64,000 bases of DNA from DASXUX01 sp036504595 (GTDB lineage Bacteria; Planctomycetota; SZUA-567; H5-PLA8), in contig DASXUX010000022.1 of NCBI GenBank assembly GCA_036504595.1, positions 1-64,000 on the forward strand. The letters run 5' to 3'. Made by a program: the position numbers and the translations under genes. Within the stretch, counting starts at the first letter, position 1. The number at the start of each line of letters is the position of its first letter. This document shows, one piece after another, positions 15,991 through 24,017 of the stretch. Below the pieces are notes generated by a model. The model did not search any database. It was given only the letters and a program-made list of their open reading frames with translations, and had not been told where the DNA came from.

Positions 15991-16258
15991 GGCGATCGCC
16001 ACATGTGCATTATTTTACAGGGACGGAGAAGCGGGCGCGGGACGCCCGCGACACGGGACGGAGGGCCGGCGAGACGCCGGCGGTACGACGCACGGGCAGG
16101 GATGCTCGTGGCACGGTGCACAGGTGCAGTGTTGGACAAAAGCGATTGGGCTGAAGCGCACGCTTGAGTCCGCGCCAAAGTGACGGCGCGGACACAAGCG
16201 TGCCACCACACATGTGCAGTTTTTTACAGGCAAGCGAGTGCTCGTAGAGGAGAGTTCG

Positions 16259-17593
16259 ATGCGTTCGTTTTTGCTTATCACCGCAGTTTTGTCGTTGTGC
16301 GTTTTCGCAGGCCAGCGGCCGGACGCCAAGATGACTTACCTCGACAACGGCGAAGTCAAAATTGGGATGGACCTGGCGCTCGGCGGGGCGGTGACGTTCA
16401 TCTCCAGCAAAGATCATCCGGGAAATATCATCAACAGCTCGGACCTCGGGCGGCAAATCCAGATGTCGCACTATTCCGGCCCGTGGCCGTTTGAATCCGG
16501 CGACAAGAAGCCGCACAAGAATTGGGTCGGCATCGGCTGGAATCCTATTCAGACCGGCGACGTTTACATGAATCCGTCGAAAGTTCTTGAGCACCGCAAC
16601 GATGGCAAGGAGCTTTATATTAAGTGCATCCCCATGCACTGGCCGCTCGACAATGTCCCGGGTGAGTGCCTCTTCGAAACCTGGACCACGCTCGACGGCC
16701 CGCTGATCCACATGCGCTACAAGTTCACGAACAATCGGCCGGACAAAACGCAGTACCGTCCGTGCGCGCAGGAACTCCCGGCGGTCTACACGATCTCGAA
16801 GCTCTGGAAGCTGATGTCCTACACCGGCGACAAGCCCTTTGCGGGCGAACCGCTGACGCACGTGACCAACGACTGGCACAAGCCGTGGCCGTGGACGCGC
16901 TTCATCGGCACGGAACGCTGGGCGGCGCTCGTGGACGATAACGACTGGGGCCTGGGCGTGTTCAAGGATGACGCCGGCGAATTCCACGGCGGCATCCATG
17001 GCGGAGGACGTTCCGAAGACCCGAAGCATGGAACCACTTCGTACGTCGCGCCGATTCATATGGAGAACATCGACTACAACATCGTTTACGAACACCGCAC
17101 CGACTACATGGTGGGCAAGCTCGCCGACATCCGCAGACGCTTCAACGAAATGGCCGTCAAGACGCTGCCGGCCTGGCGCTTCTCTGCCGACCGCCAGCAT
17201 TGGACGTTCCGCGAAGCGACCGATCAAGGTTTCCCGCTCAACGGCGAATGGCGGGTGAAATTCGGCGCGAAAAAGCCGCGTCTTGAAACCGCCGTCCAAT
17301 GCTGGCGCGCCGATACGGCTCCAGCACTGGACATCGAAGCCGCCTACAAAGGCACCGCGACCACTGCGCGCATTCTCTGGAAACGCCTGGACGACGATAA
17401 GCTCACGAACCCCAAAAGCGTGACTTTGGAACTGAAGCCCGACGGCGAGTTCCACACGTACCATCTCGATCTTGCCGCTTCGCCCGAATACCGCGGCATG
17501 ATCATCGGCTTGGCGATTGAGCCCGTCGAGAAGCCTCGGCCCGGAGAAGAGATCGCGATCAAGTCGATCGTGTTGGCGCCAAAGCCAAAGTAA
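16259..17593 (+). CDS. Secreted protein of unknown function
   Basis: 444 residues. The ATG follows GTAGAGGAGAG and opens a short signal peptide (MRSFLLITAVLSLCVFA). The mature protein is rich in Trp, Tyr and Gly with beta-strand character: LGGAVTFISSKDHPGNIINSSDLGRQIQMSHYSGPWPF, GECLFETWTTLDGPLIHMRYKFTN, HVTNDWHKPWPWTRFIGTERWAALVDD and a C-terminal beta-sandwich FHTYHLDLAASPEYRGMIIGLAIEP. The fold could be a galactose-mutarotase-like or glycosidase beta-supersandwich domain followed by a carbohydrate-binding-like domain. I do not recognise the family, and no catalytic residues can be named. Confidence 0.75.
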   Translation: MRSFLLITAVLSLCVFAGQRPDAKMTYLDNGEVKIGMDLALGGAVTFISSKDHPGNIINSSDLGRQIQMSHYSGPWPFESGDKKPHKNWVGIGWNPIQTGDVYMNPSKVLEHRNDGKELYIKCIPMHWPLDNVPGECLFETWTTLDGPLIHMRYKFTNNRPDKTQYRPCAQELPAVYTISKLWKLMSYTGDKPFAGEPLTHVTNDWHKPWPWTRFIGTERWAALVDDNDWGLGVFKDDAGEFHGGIHGGGRSEDPKHGTTSYVAPIHMENIDYNIVYEHRTDYMVGKLADIRRRFNEMAVKTLPAWRFSADRQHWTFREATDQGFPLNGEWRVKFGAKKPRLETAVQCWRADTAPALDIEAAYKGTATTARILWKRLDDDKLTNPKSVTLELKPDGEFHTYHLDLAASPEYRGMIIGLAIEPVEKPRPGEEIAIKSIVLAPKPK

Positions 17594-17647
17594 AGCAGCT
17601 ATTTTTAACTCTGGAGTAGAACCGCCGCGTGCCGATATTACAGGACG

Positions 17648-18430
17648 ATGGAATCGCCGCCCATGGACGTGTCTTTCGATGAAATTGCCGATGCTTGCCG
17701 CACGTTGTTTGGCGAGCAGACCGTCGCATCGCCTGAATTCGTCGCGTACCTGCGCCCGCCGGGTCTGAGAGCCGCGTTCCGTTCGCTGGCCAAGGAAAAC
17801 CATCCGGACCGGGCGGCCGTCCGGGGCGTTTCAGCGCAGGTTCTGGGCGAGAGGTTCAAGAAGATTCGCGCGGCCTACGAACTCCTGCGCCCGTTTGTCG
17901 AAGACGGTCAAGCCGTTCCGCAGCCGGTCAATCCGCTGCTGCGCAACATTCCGAACGAACCGGCGGCAGAGCACAGTAAGCGCGCGCCCGATAATCCCTG
18001 GGCGCGCCAGGATCGCTACTACGAAGGCGCGTTGCCCGACCGCGCGCTGCGTTTCGGCGAGTTCCTCTTCTACGCGCGCCGGATCACGTGGCGCGACTTG
18101 ATCTCCGCGATTGTCTGGCAGTCGCATCACCGTCCACGTCTGGGCGAAATCGCATTGGAGAAAGGCTGGCTGAGCGCCGATCAGATTTGCCTCATCCGCC
18201 GTCACGCGCGCGTGGGTGAACTCTGGGGTCAGACCGCTCTCCGCGCCGGCCTGCTCAACCAGCCGCAGCTTTTGTTGTTGCTGGGCTCGCAACGTATGTG
18301 CGGGAAAGCTATCGGCCGCTACTTCGTTGACGCAGGCATTTTCTCGGAAGCGTCGCTGTCGGAACTGCTCGCCGAACACCGCCGGCACAGTCAACGTTAC
18401 ACGCGCGCGAAAGACTGCCGCAGCGCGTGA
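17648..18430 (+). CDS. J-domain (DnaJ-like) protein with C-terminal helical repeats
   Basis: 260 residues. The N-terminal J domain (about residues 7-80) has the HPD signature in KENHPDRA (about 51) and ERFKKIRAAYELLRPF, so it should stimulate a DnaK-type ATPase. The C-terminal half (about 130-255) has three repeats of the form LGEIALEKGWLSADQI, ELWGQTALRAGLLNQPQL and GKAIGRYFVDAGIFSEASL; such two-helix modules resemble the MshEN-type domain of type II secretion and pilus ATPases. It is not a canonical DnaJ, having no zinc-finger domain. It is probably a specialised cochaperone or adaptor. Confidence 0.75.
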   Translation: MESPPMDVSFDEIADACRTLFGEQTVASPEFVAYLRPPGLRAAFRSLAKENHPDRAAVRGVSAQVLGERFKKIRAAYELLRPFVEDGQAVPQPVNPLLRNIPNEPAAEHSKRAPDNPWARQDRYYEGALPDRALRFGEFLFYARRITWRDLISAIVWQSHHRPRLGEIALEKGWLSADQICLIRRHARVGELWGQTALRAGLLNQPQLLLLLGSQRMCGKAIGRYFVDAGIFSEASLSELLAEHRRHSQRYTRAKDCRSA

Positions 18431-18443
18431 ACGGCCTCGCGGG

Positions 18444-20132
18444 CTAGTCCCCGCCTGTATCGGCGCGACTCGGCAGCACATCCGAGGTGTCGGTGGAGAA
18501 TGTGGACTTCGACGTGGAAGACTTGCCGGACGTCTTCGCAAAGAGCAGGTTCGCGTCGGCTGCGAGTATCCGGTTGTAGAAGATCAGGCTGCAGGTGACC
18601 GCGCGCATCGTCTTGACCGTCGTGTCCTGGGTCAGGCCTTCGTCCGCCAGAGCGGCACTGAAGTCGCCATTGGAGAGCGTTGCTTTGAACTTATAGGTCG
18701 TGCTGCTGCTCGTGCTGTTCTTCTTATCCATCGTGAAAGAGATTGTGTCGTTGCCGTGCGTGACGTTCTTGCCTTTCTCGCTGATGTCGATCCCGCCCAC
18801 CACTCCGCCCACATCCACGATCACGCGTTGAGCCGTGAGCGGAGCCGTCGGAGTCACCACCGAGCCGCTCAGCGTGATCTTGTCCTTGCTCTTGCCAGCC
18901 GGTCCGAAGTGCACCGACAGCACGGGGTTCGTAATGCGGCGGATGGTCATAAATCCCGGCGTTGGATTGGAGTTGGCATCGGTGGGATTCGTGTTGGCGG
19001 CCGTTTCCACGGCGTCCGGGAAACCGTCCTGATCGGTGTCTTCGGTGTTCGTGGGTGTGGCCGTCGTCGTCGTGCGAATGCGGTGGGAGCCTCCCTCGCA
19101 AATGTAAATGTGCGTGGAGTTCGCCGTGATCCCGATCGGCCCCAGGACCATCGATCGGGACGCCAGGCTTCCGTCAGTATCCATTCCGGCGCCCATCCAC
19201 GTCGAGATCACGCCAGTAGAAGGCGTGATGCGGCGCACTCTGTTTCGATTCACGTCCGAGATATAGAGGTTGCCTGCTGGGCTGAACGCAAGGCCGTTCG
19301 GGCCGACGAAATTCCCGCTCGTTGCCGGTCCGCCATCGCCGACGCCAGTCCCGCCGCCTGCGTACGTGGTGATGATGCCTGTCGCCGTCTCGACCTTCCG
19401 CACGCGATTGTTCGTGCGGTCGGCGATAAACAGATCGCCGTTGCTGTCAATCGCGACCGCCACGGGGTCGGCCAGTTGAGCCGCCGTCGCGAGCCCGCCG
19501 TCGCCGGAAAAGCCGGAGACTCCCGTCCCGGCGACCGTCGAAATGTCCCCGCTCTTGGCGTCCACCTTTCGGATGCGATGTGCGTCCACAATGTAAAGGT
19601 TGCCGCCCGCATCCAACGCCACGTAGAGGCATCTCGGCAGGCCCGCTGCCGTTGCCGCTCCGCCATCGCCCGCGCCATTCGTCGATCCATTCCCCGCGAC
19701 CGTCGTGATGTTTCCACTTTGTGCATCGATCCGCCGCACGCGATGGTTGCCGCTGTCCGCGATGTACAGGTTCCCCGCGCCATCCAGCACCAAGCCGCGG
19801 GGCGAGGATAGTGCTGCTTGCGTCGCCGGCTTGCCGTCGCCATCGTAAGTCGCCACGCCCGTGCCCGCGATCGTGGATACGTTGCCCGCTGATGCGTCCA
19901 CCTTTCGCACACGGTGGTTGTTCAGGTCGGCAATGTAGACGTTGCCCAACCCATCCACCGCCAGTGCAGTCGGAACGTTAAACGACGCCTTCAGCGCCGG
20001 CCCGCCATCGCCGGAAAAGCCGGCCACTCCGCTGCCGGCGAACGTTCCGCTGATCGTCGCCGCCCAACCCGCCGGCGCAATCAACAGTAGCGCCCATGCG
20101 AGGTATCGAGCGAGAAAAAGCTTCCGCGCCAT
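18444..20132 (-). CDS. Secreted NHL-repeat beta-propeller protein
   Basis: 562 residues with a signal peptide (MARKLFLARYLAWALLLIAPAGWA). Six to seven NHL-type repeats follow, each with GFSGDGGPA...LAVDGLGNVYIADLNNHRVRKVD. A DTDQDGFPDAVE motif near residue 365 resembles a thrombospondin type 3 or EF-hand-like calcium-binding linker. The remaining 170 residues form a beta-rich domain (KDKITLSGSVVTPT, VDVGGVVGGIDI). It converges with the J-domain gene, with only 13 bp between the stops. It is probably an extracellular binding protein; the ligand is unknown. Confidence 0.82.
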   Translation of the reverse strand: MARKLFLARYLAWALLLIAPAGWAATISGTFAGSGVAGFSGDGGPALKASFNVPTALAVDGLGNVYIADLNNHRVRKVDASAGNVSTIAGTGVATYDGDGKPATQAALSSPRGLVLDGAGNLYIADSGNHRVRRIDAQSGNITTVAGNGSTNGAGDGGAATAAGLPRCLYVALDAGGNLYIVDAHRIRKVDAKSGDISTVAGTGVSGFSGDGGLATAAQLADPVAVAIDSNGDLFIADRTNNRVRKVETATGIITTYAGGGTGVGDGGPATSGNFVGPNGLAFSPAGNLYISDVNRNRVRRITPSTGVISTWMGAGMDTDGSLASRSMVLGPIGITANSTHIYICEGGSHRIRTTTTATPTNTEDTDQDGFPDAVETAANTNPTDANSNPTPGFMTIRRITNPVLSVHFGPAGKSKDKITLSGSVVTPTAPLTAQRVIVDVGGVVGGIDISEKGKNVTHGNDTISFTMDKKNSTSSSTTYKFKATLSNGDFSAALADEGLTQDTTVKTMRAVTCSLIFYNRILAADANLLFAKTSGKSSTSKSTFSTDTSDVLPSRADTGGD

Positions 20133-20374
20133 GTTTGGCCCCCTCGTATCCAGTAAGTGTTAGTGGCTCTTTTTGGCCAAGCGTTTTCCTATATTACCGC
20201 ATACACTTGAAGCAGACGTCCTGTACGATGACAGGGTGGACATAATGGATTCTCTGCGTTTCTTGCGCTCTTCGCGCCCCTTTCGCTGTAATAAACACAA
20301 CAACGCGGTCAGAAATTGCACTGCACGCATTTTGCGGTAGAACGTTCCGGCTACAGTCCATTAAAGGGGGGTCC

Positions 20375-21352
20375 ATGAAGAACTTGGCTGTCCTTTCTGT
20401 CGTCCTATCGTTCGCGGTTGCCGCTTTGGCTGAAGAGCCTGCGAAGATCATGGAGGGCACCGGCCATCCCTGCGTCGTCGCCGATTACTCCAATGGCAAG
20501 GTCTGCATTCTTTCGGCCGACGGCAAGATCGAGTGGGAGTACCCCGCGCCGTCCTGCAACGATCTGTGGGTGCTGCCCAGCGGCAATCTGCTCTTCGTCA
20601 CGGGCCACGGCGTGAAGGAAGTCACGCGCGACAAGAAAGTCGTCTTCGAATGGAAAGGCACGCCCGTTAAGTCTGTTCACAAAGAGAAAGATGGCACCAC
20701 CAAGGAGGTCGAAAACCCCAGCGAAATCTACGCCTGCCAGCGCCTGGCCGACGGCAACACGTTCATCGGCGAATGCAGTTCCGGGCGCCTGTTGGAAGTC
20801 TCACCGGATGGCAAAATCGTGAAGGACGTCCGCACGCTTCCCGAAGGCAAAGACGGCGGCCACGCCTATATCCGCAACGCGCGCAAACTCGCCAACGGAA
20901 ATTACCTGGTCGCCTGCTACGGTGGCAAGGCCGTCAAAGAATACGATGCGAGCGCCAAAGTCGTCTGGGAGTGCCCCGTCGCTGCCGGCGTGCACAGTTG
21001 CATTCGCCTGCCGAACGGCAACACGCTGATCGCCACCGGCGATTCCGGCAAGCCCATCGGCATCATTGAAGTGGACAAAGAAGGCAAGACCGTCTGGTCC
21101 GTCACGGGCGACGAACTGCCCGGTGTGAGCATGAAGTTCATGACCGGCCTGCAGCGCCTGCCCAACGGCAACACGGTCTTCACGAACTGGCTCGGCCACG
21201 GCAACCTGGGCAAGACGGCTCACGTCTGCGAAGTGACGCCCGACAAGAAAGTGCTCTGGACCTTCTTCGATCACAAGAACTTCAAGACGATCTCCAGTAT
21301 CCAGCTCCTCGACGTCCCCGGCGACGTGACGAAGGGGGAGATACTGCATTAA
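20375..21352 (+). CDS. Secreted beta-propeller (PQQ/arylsulfotransferase-like) protein
   Basis: 325 residues with a signal peptide (MKNLAVLSVVLSFAVAALA); the ATG follows AAAGGGGGG. Blades carry DGKIEWEYPAP, SGNLLFVTGHGVKEVTRDKKVVFEW, RLADGNTFIGECSSGRLLEVSPDGKIV, KLANGNYLVACYGGKAVKEYD, RLPNGNTLIATGDSGK and RLPNGNTVFTNWLGHG. The repeated LPNGNTL signature is common in propellers related to arylsulfotransferases and PQQ proteins. The catalytic His of arylsulfotransferases is not recognisable, so only a binding or scaffold role can be suggested. The 242-bp gap to the divergent NHL gene should hold both promoters. Confidence 0.8.
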   Translation: MKNLAVLSVVLSFAVAALAEEPAKIMEGTGHPCVVADYSNGKVCILSADGKIEWEYPAPSCNDLWVLPSGNLLFVTGHGVKEVTRDKKVVFEWKGTPVKSVHKEKDGTTKEVENPSEIYACQRLADGNTFIGECSSGRLLEVSPDGKIVKDVRTLPEGKDGGHAYIRNARKLANGNYLVACYGGKAVKEYDASAKVVWECPVAAGVHSCIRLPNGNTLIATGDSGKPIGIIEVDKEGKTVWSVTGDELPGVSMKFMTGLQRLPNGNTVFTNWLGHGNLGKTAHVCEVTPDKKVLWTFFDHKNFKTISSIQLLDVPGDVTKGEILH

Positions 21353-21357
21353 CGAAA

Positions 21358-21375
21358 GTCTGGAGTCTGGAGTCC
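21358..21375 (+). repeat. Short GTCTGGA heptamer repeat
   Basis: Two and a half GTCTGGA units between the convergent propeller and SGNH genes; the same word as at 15767 and (reversed) 3826. Confidence 0.75.
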
Positions 21376-21383
21376 TGGCGCTT

Positions 21384-22067
21384 TCACTTGCCTGTGCCGC
21401 CAAACAGCGCCGCCTCGATCCCGGGGATGATGACTTTCTCGCAGCCTGTCGCACTGGGATGAATTCCGTCCGGCACCCACGCGTCGAACGTCTTCTTGTC
21501 TTTGTCCAATAGCGCCTTCCACACAGGATAGTGATCGATCAGCAGCAGCTTCCGCTCCGCTGCGACATCACGGTAAACTTGGTAGTACTCCTCGATCTTA
21601 GGCCGGCGCTCCAGATGCACGTTGATCGGCGGATTCATCGTCATCAATATTACCTGGCACTCGGGCCGCGCCTTCAAAATGCGGTCGATCATGTTCTCAA
21701 GGTTTTTGCGGCAATCAGCGGTTGACGTTTTGTACTCAAGGAACGCGTCGTTAATCGCGAATTCGATGAACACCGCGTCGGGTGCTTTTTCAATGACCCG
21801 CTTGTCGAGGTTCTTCACGCCCCAGTCGGACCACATCGCGCTTTGGCCGCTGTTGGTGACGGTGGCGAGTCCCGGATACTTCTTTTCGAGCAAGCTCTTA
21901 AGCTGCCCTACCCACGCTCCGCCCGCCGTCAGACTGGTTCCGTAGGTGACGACGTGCTGCTTCTTGCCCGCCGTCAGATTCTGCACCAGCTTCGGCGTCT
22001 CAGCCGCCATAAGCGCGATGCTCAGCAGGATACACAGCGAAAGGATGCCAGCGGGTTTCGCGCTCAT
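21384..22067 (-). CDS. Secreted SGNH/GDSL hydrolase
   Basis: 227 residues with a signal peptide. The family blocks are visible: block I VVTYGTSLTAGG (Ser45), block II NSGQSAMW, block III FIEFAINDAF, and block V DGIHPSATG (Asp200 and His203). The catalytic Ser, Gly, Asn and His set is complete. It is probably an exported esterase that deacetylates glycans or hydrolyses small esters. It is the last gene of a minus-strand run that starts with the zinc-ribbon gene. Confidence 0.87.
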   Translation of the reverse strand: MSAKPAGILSLCILLSIALMAAETPKLVQNLTAGKKQHVVTYGTSLTAGGAWVGQLKSLLEKKYPGLATVTNSGQSAMWSDWGVKNLDKRVIEKAPDAVFIEFAINDAFLEYKTSTADCRKNLENMIDRILKARPECQVILMTMNPPINVHLERRPKIEEYYQVYRDVAAERKLLLIDHYPVWKALLDKDKKTFDAWVPDGIHPSATGCEKVIIPGIEAALFGGTGK

Positions 22068-22105
22068 TAGTCTCCGTGTCCTCTGTGAGCTTTGTGGTAA
22101 GTCGG

Positions 22106-22732
22106 TTATGATTCTGAAGTGGTATCTTCTTGAACCGCGCGCCAGAGTTCCAGGTACTTCGCGCGAACGTAAGGGTTAAGCTTTTGCGCGAAATCGTCTC
22201 CCAAGCTTAGCGCACGGATAAGCTCCTGCACGTCGGCGAGATCCTTCAAGCGTCCGCTCGCAGTCATTCCCGAGGCCAATTTCAACTCGACGAGTTGATC
22301 GATCCGCAGACACGCTATGTCCTCAATGCGCGTGCTGGCTTGAGCCGGATCGGGAAATGCGACGGGCTTCGGCTTGCCGTCCCCAGGATAGCCGCCGGTA
22401 ACGATGAATTCGACTCGCACGCCCGTCTCGGTGTCGCGCAGGTTCTTGCTGGCGGGAAACGGCGGAACGTAACCCAGCCCTTCCAGCTTCTCGTGAATCT
22501 CTTTCAACCCTTCCGGCGTCACCAGCACATCCACATCCACGGTCGTGCGCTCATACCCATGGGCAACCAGCGCCATGCCGCCGCAAATCGCATAAGGGAT
22601 TCCAAGCGCATCGAGGCGTTGCGTCAGGCGCTTAAGTGTGCGGTGTACGGGATCGTCTTTCATGAAGAACCGGCACGCCTCCTCCAGCGCTGCCGCGCCG
22701 CCTCGCCGCATCTTCTCTTCGAAAGCTTCCAT
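22106..22732 (-). CDS. Nucleotidyltransferase-fold protein (AbiEii/MNT-like)
   Basis: About 208 residues. The Pol-beta-type nucleotidyltransferase signature is YAICGGMALVAHGYERTTVDVDVLV, with the two metal-binding aspartates at about residues 66 and 68; the C-terminal part has IDQLVELKLASGMTASGRLKDLADVQELI. Stand-alone proteins of this form are usually annotated as nucleotidyltransferases related to AbiEii toxins. No AbiEi-like antitoxin lies next to it, so a toxin role is not supported. The internal ATG with GGAG 6 bases upstream is preferred to the GTG four codons earlier. Confidence 0.75.
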   Translation of the reverse strand: MEAFEEKMRRGGAAALEEACRFFMKDDPVHRTLKRLTQRLDALGIPYAICGGMALVAHGYERTTVDVDVLVTPEGLKEIHEKLEGLGYVPPFPASKNLRDTETGVRVEFIVTGGYPGDGKPKPVAFPDPAQASTRIEDIACLRIDQLVELKLASGMTASGRLKDLADVQELIRALSLGDDFAQKLNPYVRAKYLELWRAVQEDTTSES

Positions 22733-22837
22733 AGGCAACTCCACTTCGCGCGCTTAGTCTATTCCTGCCAATTCAAAAGTCCATCGTGCGGCGGAGGCTG
22801 AAACCGAGATAACACCAATCTTCTGCCGCAAAGAACT

Positions 22838-23977
22838 TTACGCGCCTGCCTGCGGGTCAGGAATCGTTTCTTTGGGGGCATCCGGCGCTGACGATCCCGC
22901 CTGTGTCAAATCCTTGAACTCGACATCCAGATAGCTCGCGAGGTATGAGGCCGTCTCACGCGCAGACTTCTCGTCAGCAATCGCGAAATCCGGCGCAAAC
23001 GGGTTGAGTTCCAATCCGTCCGCGCCGGTCAGGCGCACGGAAAAAACAGGCCCTGACTCTGCTGTCGCGCTCGACAGCACCACTGCTGTCAGCGCGTCGA
23101 GTGCGCAGGTCTGACGAACCATGGGCAACAGAATTCCGCACCACGCCGTCGCTGTTCCCTTGTTCAAGTCCAGCCGCAAGCCCCAGCGGCAAAGCAGGAG
23201 GGCCACTCCGCCGCCGAACAGCGCCAGAGTCATCAACGTAAGCAGAGAGGATAGCGGCAGCACCGGTTGCGCGCTGTCCGGTGAACCCGCGGCAAGGGAG
23301 CTACCCAACCAAACGAGCACGCCCAGAGCGAGCAGCGCCGCGCCGGCGCAAGTCGTAAACGAGGAGCCGCGCCGCGAGGACCAGATGGCCATCTCGAGTG
23401 AGTCGTATTCCAGCGGATGCCCGATTTTCACGGCGAAATATCCCGCGGCGCGAAGGCTTTCGAGAGCCTCATCCTTGAAGCACGCGCCAATCACGCCTTT
23501 CACCGGCTTGCCGTTGCCATCCAGCGCTTCGTAGCTGTAGCCACGCTCCCCCGGCAGCCGCATGGTCAGGAAACGCCGCAACGTCTCCGACTTGGCGCGC
23601 TGCGATTGCGCCGCGGGTGGGCCAGCCTCCTGTCTGACGATCGGTCCGGCCTCGGCGCTCTCACCCTTTAACGCCCGCAGATCGGCACGCTTGAACATCA
23701 TCGCGCCCCGCTCCCGATAGGCGCGCAGTTTTTTCTCCGCTACCAGCGACTGCAACGCATTCTCGTTGATGCCTAGCAGCATCATCGTTTGCTTATAGGT
23801 GACATAATCCTGTTCGCGCCGCACGTACTCTTCAAGGTCGGAGCGCTTGAAAGCGAAGTCTTCACACTGGCGCAGCGCCCTGACACGTCCTTCGGCGAGC
23901 AGCACCTGGAGTTGCTCCTCGTTGACATCGAGGATTTCCATTGCTTTGCGAATGCCGACCAGTTCGACTTCGTCCAT
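22838..23977 (-). CDS. Membrane protein with two excisionase-like HTH domains and a GspF-N-like domain
   Basis: 379 residues from MDEVELVGIRKAM. Two successive MerR/excisionase-type modules are visible: KAMEILDVNEEQLQVLLAEGRVRALR...FKRSDLEEYVRR and KQTMMLLGINENALQSLVAEKKLRAYR...FKRADLRALKG (residues about 8-110). Around 155-200 is GYSYEALDGNGKPVKGVIGACFKDEALESLRAAGYFAVKI, which resembles the small N-terminal module of GspF/PilC proteins. Two membrane helices follow (about 215-240 and 250-275), then a beta-rich tail. I do not recognise the whole architecture. It starts 40 bp after the dapL stop, so co-transcription is likely. Confidence 0.72.
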   Translation of the reverse strand: MDEVELVGIRKAMEILDVNEEQLQVLLAEGRVRALRQCEDFAFKRSDLEEYVRREQDYVTYKQTMMLLGINENALQSLVAEKKLRAYRERGAMMFKRADLRALKGESAEAGPIVRQEAGPPAAQSQRAKSETLRRFLTMRLPGERGYSYEALDGNGKPVKGVIGACFKDEALESLRAAGYFAVKIGHPLEYDSLEMAIWSSRRGSSFTTCAGAALLALGVLVWLGSSLAAGSPDSAQPVLPLSSLLTLMTLALFGGGVALLLCRWGLRLDLNKGTATAWCGILLPMVRQTCALDALTAVVLSSATAESGPVFSVRLTGADGLELNPFAPDFAIADEKSARETASYLASYLDVEFKDLTQAGSSAPDAPKETIPDPQAGA

Positions 23978-24017
23978 CGGCCTCACCCTCCGAAGGACTG
24001 CTGCGGAGCAGTTTGTT

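Larger units (their letters stand above)
15676..16229 (-). repeat. A/B 21-bp repeat array, locus 1
   Basis: Type A copies (minus-strand consensus CTGTAAAxAAxTGCACATGTG) at 15743-15763, 15813-15833, 16000-16020 and 16209-16229. Type B copies (TGTCCAxxACTGCACCTGTGC) at 15676-15695 (degenerate), 15927-15947 and 16118-16138. All point the same way, and A and B largely alternate, with spacers of roughly 45-100 bp. The TGCACATGTGCA core of type A is a perfect palindrome. Confidence 0.9.
15369..16258. other. 890-bp gene-free repeat field
   Basis: No convincing gene. The first 200 bp are plain sequence with GGAATTCC repeats. From about 15590 it holds a GGTTCAGG tract, GAGGCTT and TCTGGAG heptamers, seven 21-bp A/B repeats and two near-identical GC-rich spacers with CGCCGGCG/GCGGGCG palindromes. 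Reading frames here are made of repeats only. Confidence 0.85.

Noticed and set aside
15676..16229. CRISPR array interpretation of the A/B repeats
   Set aside because: Spacers vary from about 20 to 110 bp, contain repeats themselves and are shared between loci; repeats come in two types; no cas gene is in the window.
22106..22732. AbiE-type toxin-antitoxin system
   Set aside because: The nucleotidyltransferase fold is present, but no AbiEi-like antitoxin gene is adjacent; neighbours look like an ordinary co-directional run.
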